Origin: Liopterus haemorrhoidalis
Taxonomy: Eukaryota > Arthropoda > Insecta > Coleoptera > Dytiscidae
Direction: 5' to 3'
Assembly (NCBI GenBank): GCA_963971575.1
Contig: OZ020618.1
Location: forward strand, 32,776,731 to 32,840,730
DNA: 64,000 nt
The notes beneath the pieces were generated by a model. The model made no database searches and was not told where the DNA came from. It saw nothing but the letters and a program-made list of their open reading frames with translations. Below are positions 20,457 to 32,534 of the stretch, piece by piece (position 1 is the stretch's first letter; each line of letters opens with the position of its first letter). The translations under genes and the position numbers were made by a program.

Positions 20457-21314
20457 CATATGGTAACCTGACCATATGGGTAGCAAACCAAATGGTTAAC
20501 TGACCATATGGTTAGCTGATCAAGCGGTTACCTAACCATATGGCTAGCAGACTAAATTGTTACCTGACCATATGTTTAGCTGGCAAAATTGTTAACTGAC
20601 CATATGGGTTGCTGACGAAATGGTTACCTGACCATATGGTTAGCTGACCAAGTGGTTACCTAACCATATGGTTAGCTGACCAAATGGTTATTTGACCATT
20701 TGGTTTGCTGACCAAATGGTTACCTGACCATATGGTTAGCTGGCAAAATCGTTAACTGACCATGTGGTTAACAGACCAATTGGTTACCTGACCATGTCGT
20801 TGGCAGACCAAATGGATAACTGACCATATAGTGAGCTGACCAAATGCTTACCTGACCATATGTTCAGCTGGAAAAATTGTTAACTGACCAAATGGTTACC
20901 TGACCAAATGGTTAACTGACCAAGTGGTTAACTGACCAAATAGTTAGCTGACGAAATGGTTAACTGACCAAATGGTTACTTGACCAAATGGTTAGCTGAC
21001 CAAATGGTTAGCTGACCAAATGGTTAACTGACCAAATGGTTACCTGACCAAATGGTTAACTGACCAAGTGGTTAACTGACCAAATAGTTAGCTGACCAAA
21101 TGGTTAACTGACCAAATGGTTAGCTGACCAAATGGTTACCTGACCAAATGGTTAACTGACCAAATGGTTAGCTGACCAAATGGTTAGCTGACCAAATGGT
21201 TAGCTGACCAAATGGTTAACTGACCAAATGGTTACTTGACCAAATGGTTAGCTGACCAAATGGTTGGCTGACCAAATGGTTAACTGACCAAATGGTTAGC
21301 TGACCAAATGGTTA
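20457..21314. repeat. 16-bp tandem satellite array B
   Basis: About 54 units of a 16-bp repeat. The left half is diverged and alternates CCATATGG and CCAAATGG forms (32-bp dimers); the right half is nearly homogeneous CCAAATGGTTAGCTGA/ACTGA. Array ends about 10 bp before the gag ATG. Same length as array D. Confidence 0.95.
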
Positions 21315-21324
21315 ATATGTTAAT

Positions 21325-21948
21325 ATGCAGGAAATGCAGGCCCAGCTGAAGGCGTTGCAGGCTGAGTTGCGGGATATGCAGGCCCAGAAGGCAGCCAAGA
21401 TAGACGCGACTGCAGGAAGCGAGACCGGTGAGTCAGCGATACGCGGCGGAGTATCCAGCTTCAGAGCGGAAGCTGACATCCTGGACCCCTTCGATCCCGA
21501 TGACCGTGAGGCCAATGTCGACATCTGGTTGGCTCGCATCGACCAGCTGGGGTGTGTACACGGGTGGACCGAGTACGAGAAATCCCTGTACATGCAGGCG
21601 AAGCTGAGGGGAGAAGCCAGAGCGTGGTTCAATCGGCTTCTCAAGTACGACCACACCTGGGCGGAGTGGAAGATCATGCTGAAGACGGCGTTCCCTCAAC
21701 AGCATGACTTTGCGAAGATGCTGCGCGAGCTACTGGCGCGGCAAAAGGTTCCCGGGGAGAGTCTTGCTCGCTACTATCGGGCGAAGCTTGCCATGTGCGA
21801 GCGTGTGGGCATTACAGGTGAGCGAGCAATCTCCTGCATCATCGATGGCCTCCCACTTGCGATGCAGTTGAATGCTAGGGCATTCGGCTGCCAAGAGCCT
21901 AACAAGCTGTACACCGGCTTCCTGGCCATGCTGGACCGCTACGAGTAG
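21325..21948 (+). pseudogene. gag: Gag capsid region (copy B)
   Basis: 207 codons covering the coiled coil and complete capsid-like domain, with a longer C-terminus (to LAMLDRYE) than copies A and C. It stops at TAG 21946-21948; the same frame remains open beyond the stop to the zinc knuckle, so the stop interrupts a longer Gag. Confidence 0.9.
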
Positions 21949-22293
21949 GATGCTCCTGTCCATCGACCTAGGGAGCGAGAGGCAGTTCCCGTGCGAAGAC
22001 CAGCTGGCAGAGAGGCTGTTCCGGACCAACGGCGCATGGAACGACGAGCAGCCTACGGCGGACGTGGGGAACGTTCGAGCCAGCGACGCGGAGGGCAGCA
22101 GTCCGAGGCAACGGCGAGGGCCAACCGGCACCCGGCGATGGACGGTTGGAGACGCTGCTACAACTGCCAAGAGGTGGGGACCCACGTGAGCCGCGAGTGT
22201 CCGAGGCCTCGCACGCAGCGGTGCCGCGACAGTGTGGCGAGGAAGGGCATTGGGCCATGGATTGTCCTGGCCAACGTCGCGGACCACAGGTAA
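21949..22293 (+). pseudogene. gag: Gag basic region and zinc knuckle after stop (copy B)
   Basis: In frame with gag after the TAG. An Arg-rich linker absent from A and C leads to the first CCHC knuckle (Cys codon 22156). The extra CG that splits the second knuckle is present as in copy A. Frame ends at 22293. Confidence 0.8.
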
Positions 22294-23156
22294 GCTTGGT
22301 GGATGCCGCGAACAGCTACAAAAAGTGGATGAAGACCAGCGCCGGCGTGCCGCTGAGAGCCTTCATCGACACGGGTAGTGTCCACGACCTCATCACGGAG
22401 GAATGTGCACGGCGTTTGCAGTGTACGCTGTCTGCAAATGGGCAGCAGTTACATGGATTCGGTGGAGGGATGACTTGGACCTTAGGTAAGGTCGAGCTGT
22501 CCGTCATCATAGACGGTGCCGGTGTCAAGATGCACCCGTTGGTGGTGACATGTGGATTGTCGGGAGCCGACATACTGATAGGGCAGCCAACGCTCTCGTC
22601 AGGCGAGGTGGTCCTACTTGTGCGGGACGGCACGGTGAGCCTATCGCGCGAGGAAAACTTCCTCCAAAAGCTGGCGTTGGAGGATGATGACCTGGACGAG
22701 CCATGGCAGCAGAAGTTGGAAGTACGGCTCATCGAGGATGCCTGGCTTCTACCCAACGACGACCAGAGCCCAGCAGTCACGGTGGATGGACTGCCTGAAG
22801 GTGCGTTCCTGCTCGTCAAGGAACGGACGGTCCGGCGACACACCTCTGAACTTATCGTAAAGGGGGCACTTTTGGGGCCAGGGAACATGAAGATGAGAAT
22901 CTGGAATCAGAGTCTCAGGGGCGTTATCTGGCCCACCAAACACCCGCTGGCGCGCGGCTTTGTTATCTTTCCAGATAAAGACCCGGAACCGGTGAACTCG
23001 GTGAGTATCATTAATAATAAATTAAGCTTTGCAGATGTCAAGGTGGGTGATATCGCTGAAAGTGAAAGGAGCGAATTGGAAGCGCTCTTGTCACGGTTGC
23101 AAAATTGCTTCTCGAGTGGGGATGAAGATTTGGGGCTCACCCACTTGGGGAAATGA
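22225..23156 (+). pseudogene. pol: Gag end and aspartic protease (copy B)
   Basis: Protein identical to the copy A segment, with DTGS encoded at 22368-22379. Ends in the same ATGA overlap with the RT frame (23153-23156). Confidence 0.88.
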
Positions 23157-23872
23157 GAATCCAGTTAACCACGCGTACACCGATATACCACCGCCCGTAC
23201 AGGCTGTCACTCGCAGAGAGGGAAACGGTGAAACAAAAAGTGCAGACGCTACTTAACAGCAGGGCCATACGAGAGTCTGAATCGGAGTACGCAAGCCCAA
23301 AAGCAAACGGCGGACGTCGGATGTGCGTTGACAATCGCGCACTAAATAAGGTAACAGTGAAAGATCGACATCCGATGCCACTGGTGGAGGATGAATTCAC
23401 CAAGTTAGCGGGTAAGTGTTATTATAGTACACTTGATTTAGCCCAAGGTTATCACCAAGTCCCTATGCATGTGGACTCTGTACATAAAACTGCATTTATT
23501 ACTCCGGATGGTCACTATGAGTGGTTAAGAGTCCCCTTCGGGCTCGCGAATGCCCCAGCTCTCTTCCAGAAGGTAGTACAGCGAATGCTGAAGGGTATTC
23601 CCAGTGACCAGGTGCTGGCTTACATGGACGACCTGCTGATACCCTCCGAGAGCATAGCTGGCGGGCTCCGTCAGTTGGAGGAGGTGCTACAATCGGTGGC
23701 AAGAGCCGGATTGAAATTAAACTTAGCTAAATGCTCTTTCTTACAAAACAAGGTAACATATCTGGGCCACGACATAAGCGGCGGCGGTATCCGACCTGGA
23801 GAGCGCAAAATCACGGCGGTAAGCGACTTTCCTGTACCCAAAAATGTACATGGCGTAAGACAGTTCTTAGGC
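23153..23872 (+). pseudogene. pol: Reverse transcriptase up to the insertion (copy B)
   Basis: One continuous frame through the catalytic Asp block and YMDD, unlike copies A and C. A 15-bp in-frame deletion after 23298, between CCC direct repeats, removes the conserved IVLVP of RT motif 1. Homology stops at TTAA 23873-23876; the frame ends inside the insert at 23896. Confidence 0.9.
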
Positions 23873-23876
23873 TTAA

Positions 23877-24636
23877 GACGGCGCACAACCCTATAGTCCT
23901 CAATAGTTTCTTATACAAAACTAATAATCGGAAATAAAATGAATAACAATCTATATATCAAAATTTGCAGCGAATTTTTATCTATCTAATAGGATATTTT
24001 TAATTGTAGAAAAAACTGTTAGGTAGTTGTAAATAAGCAAATTAAATTATAGACGCCATCTTGTAAACCAATCGACGCATATTTGCGTACGATGCGGCAA
24101 ATTGTACCTAAATCTTCATTCTACAAATATGATTGTAGCTATTTTGTTGTATTGTGAAAATTACTTATAGTTATTGTACTTGGTAATCTATTTTTGCCGC
24201 TCTCTTGAATCTGCGGTGGTTTTCAAAATGGGTGTTACGGGTAAAAATGATTTATTTTTTGTGAAGAATACGGGTACCAAGTGGCATTCTATTATCTTTA
24301 AGTATAATATTTTTCGACCAAGGCTCTAAACTATAAGTAATCAAGTCGAAAAAAAATTGACGTATTATTTGAACATTTCTACACAAAACTATGTAAAAAT
24401 AAAAGTTATTCGAAACCCACAAATAGATTTAAAAAATTACAGAACAATATCGCTGATGTCTATTTTTAAGTTATTGAGCGATAATATTTTTACAATAAAT
24501 GTTTCTACAATTAAAACTATCATATTAGATAAATACAAATTCGGTGCAAAATTTGATGTATGGGTTGAGAGTAATTTTATTTCAGATTGTTAGTTTTGTA
24601 TAAGAAACTAGTAACCTCCGGGGGTTATACGCAGCC
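23877..24636. mobile_element. TTAA-flanked TIR element in RT (copy B)
   Basis: Same 760-bp insert, TTAA at 23873-23876 and 24637-24640. The internal small frame (24357-24593, 78 codons) is open for 10 codons more than in A and C because of TGG instead of TAG; it still resembles nothing known. Confidence 0.8.
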
Positions 24637-25917
24637 TTAACGAGTTATTTCAGGAAATTCATACCGAACTTTGCTGTTGTAGCTAAACCATTAACTGAAC
24701 TGACCAAGAAGCAGACTACGTGGCAGTGGGGCGACAGCCAAGCCGAGACGTTCGCAAAGCTGAAGCAGCTGCTGGTGGAACGACCGGTGTTGGCACTGTA
24801 CCATAGTCATGCAGAGACGGAGATACATACAGACGCCTGTCCGAGCGGCTTGGGTGGAATCCTATTGCAGAAACAAAACGACGGATCCTTGCGGCCGGTG
24901 CTCTACTTCAGCAGGGTAACCACACCAGCCGAACAGAAGTACCATAGCTTTGAGTTAGAGACGTTGGCGCTCGTGGAAACGGTAAAACGTTTCCGGGTAT
25001 ATCTGGTGGGTATACATTTTAAGGCTATCACCGATTGTACTTCTGTGCAAGCTACCATGCTTAAACGATACCTGGTGCCCCGCATCGCTCGTTGGTGGAT
25101 GACTCTACAAGAGTACGACATGGAAGTAGAGTACAGGCCGGGAGCCAGGATACAGCATGTTGACGCGCTGAGCCGTAACCCCGTCTCAGTGAACCTGGTG
25201 CAGATCCACGATGATGATTGGTTTCTGACAGTTCAGCTGCAGGACGAGAAGGCGCACTCGATTGTAGAGGCGCTGCAGACAGGTACAGCTGACAAAGGTA
25301 TTGTTAACGACTTTAAATTACAGGACGGGCGGTTGTACAGCAAGACGCTGCTGGGTGATCGACTGTATGTCCCGGCGATGGCAAGATTCAGTCTACTACG
25401 AAAACATCATGATGATGTTGGTCACCCCGGCGTTGAGCGTTGCTTAAAATTAATAAAGGAAACTTACTGGTTTCCCAAAATGGGGCGTTTCACAAAGAAA
25501 TACGTCCAAGCGTGCATGAACTGTGCGTTCAGCAAAGGGAGTTATGGCAGAGCGGAGGGTCTGCTACACCCCATTGAGAAGAAGGCAATCCCCTTCGACA
25601 CGGTGCACGTCGACCATCTGGGACCTTTTGCACGAAGTGTACGCGGGTACTCTTACGTACTCATGGTGGTGGACGCGTTCACCAAATACACCCTCGCAAG
25701 AGCAACGCGCACTCTGAAGTCTACAGAGGTGATTACTATACTTAAAGAGATTTTCAGCGAGTTCGGATATCCGAAGCGTGTGATCTCCGACAGAGGGTTG
25801 GCGTTTACCAGTAAAGTATTTACTGAGTTCTTAACAAGCACGGCGTGCGGCACGTATGTAATGCCATTGCGACCCCAAGGGCGAACGGACAAGTCGAAAG
25901 ACAGAACCGTACTATAG
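24637..25917 (+). pseudogene. pol: RNase H and integrase N-terminal/core (copy B)
   Basis: Protein identical to copy A in this part, with all four RNase H acidic residues and the first two integrase Asp residues. It carries the same frame break before the catalytic Glu. Confidence 0.92.
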
Positions 25918-26546
25918 TGGAAGCGATCGGCGCAATGACTGCAGATGAGTCCCGGTGGGACGAGACACTGCCCGACATTGTGTGGGGTATGAATAACTGT
26001 GTAAACAAGAGTACGGGGTACTCGCCTGTTGAGATGATGTTTACACGAAAGAGTGGTGCCATTGCGGAACTCTCTGACGGTGTCCAGAGCGCAAATGCCC
26101 CGGCGGAGGCTGAGTTCCATGAACCACGGCGAGAGGTTACACGGCATCGCCGGCGAGCGGCTGAGAAGCTGAATAACGTCAGCGAGACTATGAGAGCTTG
26201 TTTTAATAAAAGACGAAAAACGGCGACCTGCTACAAACCCGGTGACTTGGTCTTGTGGCGTAATGCAAGTACATGCCACGGCGACAAGGGCGTGAACATA
26301 AAACTGTTGAATAAATTTAATGGCCCCTATAAAGTAACGGCAATACTGGGGAACGACCGATACAAAATATCCTCCGTCAAAGGCGTCAGGGGATATAAAA
26401 ATTTCACCGTGACGGTAGCTGCTGATTCACTACGGCGATATCACAGCACCATGGCAGAGCATGAGCTCAGTGCCGACCAGGATGATCAACACACAGGTAT
26501 CCAGGAGACTGATCGACAGGACTTGATCGACCTCCTGGAGGGGTAA
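25845..26546 (+). pseudogene. pol: Integrase C-terminal part (copy B)
   Basis: Same 233-codon frame as copy A, with catalytic Glu codon at 25896 and the GPY/F module. Ends at 26546. Confidence 0.9.
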
Positions 26547-26595
26547 GGTTAAGGTAAGAATTAATGGGGACATTAATTGTTGCAGGACGGCCGAG

Positions 26596-26854
26596 TGTTA
26601 GGGAGTTTTTCAAAGAGGGCGCGCTGAGCAATGGCGTGGCGGCAGCACCATACAGGCGGTCGGTATTGTGTCCCGCGCTTGTATCGGCGTAGGAAGAAGA
26701 AAGGAAGTCACATGATGATTCTATTCTATCTACGACGTTGGACTGAATCGCTCGGCGTGTACTCGCTTATATTTTGGTGTTTAGTATTATACATTTATGT
26801 TTGATAAATAAATGATATGTTAGATTGAACGTTTATTATTTTATCGTCCTAACA
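26596..26854 (+). repeat. 3' LTR (copy B)
   Basis: 259 bp, TGTTAGG to CCTAACA, same sequence context and AATAAA as copy A. Confidence 0.7.
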
Positions 26855-29800
26855 ATATTTTTTCACGGATTCCTCAGTATCTCTTAGGACAGATGAGATA
26901 TCGACTAGGTTTTTGCTTATAAAAGTTACCCGTGCCAATGTTTAGAAACAAACTACTAATTTTATTTGTAATTAGTATGAACCTCTAACGGGGTGAATCT
27001 ACACCTGAGGAGAGAGTCAGCAATGTGATCTATAAAGAACTATGACTTATTATAATTGCACGATGATGGCAAACCGTCAATAACCGTAGCGAAGCACGGG
27101 TACTCAGCTAGTATTTTTATATTAGGTCACAAACATGAGTGTCCTTTTTTTTGCAATAGATTTGAATATACTTTTCTTTTGTTACAGGTGAAGGCAGTAT
27201 CATTATGAACCAATTTTCAGAGAATAAACTACTAGTTTAACATTTTTTTTGTTATATATGTGTCATAATAGACTATTATATTTTTGCTTATGCAAAACCC
27301 GAAGTGATGGTTATTTGTGTTCTAATATTTTAATTTTCATGGATAAAAGTTTTTTTTTACTAAAATATGTCTTTTATGTACTCATAAATTTATCAAAAAC
27401 ACCAAAAAAATCACAAAATACATTTATGTTATTTTAACAACTAATTAAAAATTGGGTCACTTTTGACCCCACCATAGTAGTTATGATAGTGTAAATGAAC
27501 GATAGTAGTACAAGGTTAAGTATATATTTTTTCCCTGTATAATTTTTTTTTTTTTTTTGTAATAAATAATAAAAAATTATTTTTCAATAAGTTTATTTTC
27601 TTTTTTTTTTTGCTTTTCACTTTTTATTTCGATCAATTTGACATATAAATATAAATCAACTGAAAAAATCTGAACACATTTTTTATGGGGGTGCGGGAGC
27701 TTATTTTCACATTCAACTAGTCAGTCTGAAGCCAACAGCTGTAGCCAGTAGTCGCAATCGCACACATGTTATATTATCATACTTTTGTACTATTAATTCT
27801 ATCTTCAATAAATTTAATTAATAATTAAAACCGAATAATCAAACCCCACCATAGAATCCCACAACTTATGGAGGCTCACCGGGGATCGTGTCGCGTGTTT
27901 GAGAAGGTTTTTTTTTAAAAAAGAGTGAAATAAAAGTTGTTAAAATCGCGAAGAAACAAAACGAACATACTATCAGGTTTTACCGCCGATTGTAAACTTG
28001 TAAGTAATTGAAATTATACATACGAAACAAAACTTGGTGTCATTAGTGGAAAGTTGGGGTTTTGCGGGGCCCTTCAGAAGTCGAGGCCCAGTGCGCGCGC
28101 CCGGTTCGCCCGCCGTTAAATCCGCCTCTGAGAGTTGTAAGTAAAATGAAAGTTATGTGAGAAACAGTGAGTAAAAAGTGGAGAGAAAGTAATAAAAGTG
28201 GAGAAAGAACAATTAAATTGGAAAATATGAAGTAAATGAACAAAAGAAATATAAACAGAGGAGAAAACAGTAAAGTGTAAACGTTAAGCGCTAAAGTAAA
28301 ACAATAATAAAGAAGTGAAGTGTACAAAGAATTAAAGAAAACATAAGATAAATTAAAAATCGTGAACAGTTTCCCGCCTGCCTGCGACCTTGAACGGCAA
28401 ACAGACAACAAGCGATAACGCACACCTGCATGTCATAAACAACAGCCGGTTTGCAATAACAATTTGGTAGTTTTAGGGTTTTGTAGGTATGACCAAAAAA
28501 CCCTTATACCGTCATTTTGTCGTCTGTCAGTTCGGTAAAAATTGTAGCCAAACTGCTAAACCTAGAGAGTTGAAATTTGGTATGCTTATACAACCCTTTG
28601 ACTCGCACATAGGAAAAATACTAAAACATATCCCCCTAAAAATATATTTGTGCTCATCGAAAAAAAATATATTTTTTTAAATTCTGTGTAGGGTATCAAA
28701 TGAAAGCCCTTAGTAAGTGGATTAACGGTCAAAATTTTATTTTTGCAAAATAAATTATTTTGACGCGATTTTTGCCAAAATTGTGCAAAATAATTTGTTT
28801 GTACCACACCCAGTAGTTTAAACTAAAAATCTGAAAAAGTTCTAAGTAATGTAATTTTGTGTGAACCGGAATAGTACAACAGGAATTTTTGATTTCAGAT
28901 TATGTTGTCGGAAAATAACGCATTTTTTATGTTTTTAACTAAAATATGTTAAATATTTAATTCGCTATGTAACACAGTAGATAAGTAGGCATTCGTAGCG
29001 TTGTGCGTTTAGTCCTTTATTTGTGATTTGCAAACTAGAGTTCGAATCCTGTCAATTTTAATTACCGACCGCCAACATATATAAGGGAGGTATTGTGATC
29101 ATACCGATTTTGACATTTCGCGATTTCAATGGATCTCCACGAATTGAGATCCCTACATAACGTTTTGACTATTTTTAGCATGATGTCTGTCGGTCTGTCT
29201 GTTTGTCCGTCTGTCTTTCCGTCTGTCTGTGTACACGTGTAGAGCAAATTCGGCTGAAAGGATTTTTATGAAACTTCATATTTAAACTTCTGCTATCAAT
29301 GGCACGAGTTGATCAACTTTTGGTAAAAATCGGTTGACTAAAAGTAGGAGTTTACTCGTGTCGATTTTAAGATTTTTCGAAAAAATTTATTGAACAAAAG
29401 TTGCTATAAAAGCAATAATTAATATATTTTATTTGAGACGTTTTTCGATAAAACGAAAAATTAGGAATAATTTCTGTAAAATTTTTCGAAATTTTTTCCA
29501 AGTCTCAATTTTTTCATACTTATATGTAACGTTTGCATGGTCATGATAAATAATATCTCTGTTAGAAAATATTAGGCCAAGTTATTTCTACTCTACTGCT
29601 AGAATGTAATTTATATAAGTACTTTATGATAGCGGTCGGTCCTGTGGTGGCCACAGCGGATTTTTTTTGTTTTTTTTTTTGCATTTTTATTTTGTTTAAA
29701 TTATTTTGTCAAAATTCTAGTTATATTTTGGTAAATGTTCAGGATATTTTTGCAAAGTTTGTAGGTTAACACGTAGAAATTTTGCTCCGTGTTAAGAGTG

Positions 29801-30051
29801 AAATTTTGATAGTTTTATGTTGAATTTATTTTGTGAAGTTCTCATAGATCTGTGCAATAATTTTTAGTGTTTGTTTTTCTCTTCTTATGTCAGAAGAAGG
29901 GAATTGCATTAGTGAAATATTACATTTTATTCGTTCAAATTTCTAATATACATTATTTTGAAATTTAACTGTGTTAAAAGTGGTCCAAACCTGTGCGAAC
30001 ATAATTATAGTTGCTTGACGCTCTTTACTGCCCCTGATTAAGTGGCATATG
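26855..30051. mobile_element. Nested-repeat tail of unit B
   Basis: Same series as 5443-8640. The Helitron-like 3' end has CTAG at 27108-27111, the candidate exon is at 27188-27240, the hAT-like end at 28048-28130, and the purine-rich stretch at about 28131-28473. Repeat R1 starts at 28474 with its tRNA-like module at 28994-29053 and the TCTG microsatellite near 29177-29230. The LINE 5' region follows from about 29750. Confidence 0.6.
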
Positions 30052-30125
30052 CAATTTGCATTACTTAGGTGCTGTAAAAGTGGCCAAGATCAGTTCTTAC
30101 AGGGGTTTATTTACAATTAGCACCG

Positions 30126-31019
30126 ATGTCAAATATATGCTCCGATTGTGGTGGAAAGGTCAGCGCTAGGGCGCCAGGTGTCCTTTGTTCGGGCTCTTGT
30201 GGACATTATTACCACGAAAAGTGTGTTCGTATGTCAGCTGAAACTCTAAAACTCCTTAACGGGATTAAAGGAGCGCAATGGATCTGTAACGATTGCCAGT
30301 CTGCAGACGCCAATAAATCAATAATTATTGATAACGAAGAACTTTCTGGAAATCTTAATCATCCAGCTATTGTCCAAGCCATCGAAAATATTAGGATTGA
30401 TTTCAACAATAAATACGAAGAGCTAAAAGTATTAATTATTGAAAAAAACACCATAATTGAAAATCTTACGACTGAAAATATAGCACTTAAAAAGGAAGTA
30501 GCGGATTTAGGATCTAGACTAGATAATCTGGATCAGTACTCTAGAAGAAACAATCTGGAGATTCAAGGGGTCCCGGAAAAGAAGAACGAAAATCTGTTAG
30601 ATGTCATTCAGCATATTGGAGCATTCATTGAATGTCCAGTGTCCCCCAATGATATTGATGCTATCCACAGAGTTCCATTTTTTAATAAAAACAAACAGGG
30701 TCCTAGAAATATTATAATAAAACTAAAATCTAGATTATTTAAGCAAAGATTTTTAGCGTGCTCCAAAACAGTAATTAAAAAGAATAGAACATCTGGTAAA
30801 CAATTAAGTATTAATGTTCCTACGATTTCATCTGATCTGTATGTGAACGAGCATTTGACAAATAAAAACAAACTTTTACTAAATAAGGCGAAATTGTTTG
30901 GTAGGGAGAATAATATTGAGTATATTTGGGTTCAGGATTGTAAGATTCTGGCGCGTAAAAATTCAAACTCGCGAATTTTTCAAATACATACCGAAGAGTG
31001 TTTAGCCAAATTAAATTAA
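30126..31019 (+). CDS. LINE ORF1, PHD-finger protein (unit B, intact)
   Basis: 297 codons, intact. The N-terminal C4HC3 PHD-type finger has ligands C5, C8, C21, C25, H30, C33, C54 and C57, with W52 two residues before C54 as in PHD fingers. A coiled coil follows at about 90-135, then a basic C-terminal domain (about 130-295) with SRRNNLEIQGVPE, DIDAIHRVPF and PRNIIIKLKSR. It is the RNP/chaperone protein of a CR1/Jockey-like LINE; PHD-bearing ORF1 proteins are known in the CR1/L2 group. ATG chosen because it supplies the first zinc ligand and is lost in A and C. Without ORF2 RT it can act only in trans, if transcribed. Confidence 0.88.
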   Translation: MSNICSDCGGKVSARAPGVLCSGSCGHYYHEKCVRMSAETLKLLNGIKGAQWICNDCQSADANKSIIIDNEELSGNLNHPAIVQAIENIRIDFNNKYEELKVLIIEKNTIIENLTTENIALKKEVADLGSRLDNLDQYSRRNNLEIQGVPEKKNENLLDVIQHIGAFIECPVSPNDIDAIHRVPFFNKNKQGPRNIIIKLKSRLFKQRFLACSKTVIKKNRTSGKQLSINVPTISSDLYVNEHLTNKNKLLLNKAKLFGRENNIEYIWVQDCKILARKNSNSRIFQIHTEECLAKLN

Positions 31020-31093
31020 ATTAAAACCTCTTATTTTTCTCTCTATTAACTGTCTCGTTGCATTACCATTAGATTTCATAATATACTGATTAT

Positions 31094-31643
31094 ATGTTAG
31101 ATGTGAACTCACTGAAAATATATTACCAAAATGTTCGTGGATTACGCACAAAAGTTACTAATTTTTTCCAAGCTTCTTCTGTACCTGATTACCACATTAT
31201 TTGTCTTACTGAAGCTTGGTTGAACGGTAATATTGGTAGTCATGAACTATTTAGTAATAATTTCCAAGTGTTTAGGCGGGATAGGGATAGGCATACTTCC
31301 CATAAGTCAGACGGCGGAGGCTCTCTTATTGCAATCAGCTCATTTTTACAAGTTGCTGAGCGGCCTGACTGGCAAACTAACGTTTTGGAAGAAGTATGGA
31401 TATCCATTGCTCTGCCAAATGGTAAAAATAAAATTCATATATGTTGTGTCTACATACCAGACTATATTGATATCTGTAAACTTAATGTATTCACTGAAAA
31501 TGTAAACAAAATTATCAATGACAATCTCCAGGATTCTGTTATTATAGTAGGTGATTTTAATTTAGCTAATATTGTATGGTCACGTGACGAATACTTTAAC
31601 TTTCTGACGCCTTCATTACCCTCTGACAAAAAATCATCACTTT
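31094..31643 (+). pseudogene. LINE ORF2 endonuclease domain, truncated (unit B)
   Basis: Endonuclease fragment as in unit A with T41 changed to Ala. It ends directly in a short TA tract without the inverted arm seen in A and C; the nominal frame stops at 31690 inside the LINE 3' segment. Confidence 0.88.
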
Positions 31644-31670
31644 TTATACATATATGTATATATATATATA
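31644..31670. repeat. Short (TA)n junction without U1/U2 (B to C)
   Basis: 27-bp TATACATATATGTATATA-type tract linking the endonuclease fragment directly to the LINE 3' segment. Blocks U1 and U2 and the left inverted arm are absent here, showing the empty form of the site. Confidence 0.92.
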
Positions 31671-31970
31671 TTGTCTTTATATTTAGTTAGGTATATCTAT
31701 TATGTAACTTACAAATGTTTGTTGTAATAATTATTACTTTGTTATAACTTCTGTACGTGGGAATTTGCAGGAGCTTGTCTCCGTTTAATTCCCCTAACAA
31801 AATAAAAATAAATAAAGATAAAATGTTGCATTTAATTTTTTAAAGCGTAAATTTAATAACCAGTCGGAAATGTTCTATTAAATACATTTAATTCAATGTT
31901 TGAATGTATACGAAATCAGAGGGCGGGGCTTATGATTTAAGCAACCAACGGAAACCATAGGCGCAATTTT
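31671..31970. mobile_element. LINE 3' end and reversed R fragment before satellite C
   Basis: 31671-31820 is the LINE 3' end, with the tail written AATAAAAATAAATAAAGATAAA, slightly different from B and D. 31821-31970 is the reversed R fragment. Confidence 0.6.
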
Positions 31971-32524
31971 CATATGGTAACCTGACCATATGGGTAGCAA
32001 ACCAAATGGTTAACTGACCATATGGTTAGCTGATCAAGCGGTTACCTAACCATATGGCTAGCAGACTAAATTGTTACCTGACCATATGTTTAGCTGGCAA
32101 AATTGTTAACTGACCATATGGGTTGCTGACGACATGGTTACCTGCCCATATGGTTAGCTGACCAAGTGGTTACCTAACCATATGGTTAGCGGACCAAATG
32201 GTTATTTGACCATTTGGTTTGCTGACCAAATGGTTACCTGACCATATGGTTAGCTGGCAAAATCGTTAACTGACCATGTGGTTAACAGACCAATTGGTTA
32301 CCTGACCATGTCGTTGGCAGACCAAATGGATAACTGACCATATAGTGAGCTGACCAAATGGTTACCTGACCAAATGGTTAACTGACCAAATGGTTAGCTG
32401 ACCAAATGGTTAGCTGACCAAATGGTTAACTGACCAAATGGTTACTTGACCAAATGGTTAGCTGACCAAATGGTTGGCTGACCAAATGGTTAACTGACCA
32501 AATGGTTACCTGACCAAATGGTTA
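31971..32524. repeat. 16-bp tandem satellite array C
   Basis: From its first CATATGG to the gag ATG this array is 564 bp, against 868 bp in B and D. The 304-bp difference is exactly 19 units of 16 bp, so it arose by loss or gain of whole units, mainly in the homogeneous right half. Confidence 0.95.
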
Positions 32525-32534
32525 ATATGTTAAT

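Larger units (their letters stand above)
21325..26854 (+). mobile_element. Ty3/gypsy retrotransposon, defective copy B
   Basis: Same order as copy A. It keeps the 201 bp that A lacks in gag and an uninterrupted RT frame up to the insertion. Its private changes are a TAG in gag (21946) and a 15-bp deletion in RT. No 5' LTR. Confidence 0.93.

Noticed and set aside
20457..21314. CRISPR array
   Set aside because: Contiguous 16-bp tandem units without spacers, in eukaryotic retroelement DNA.
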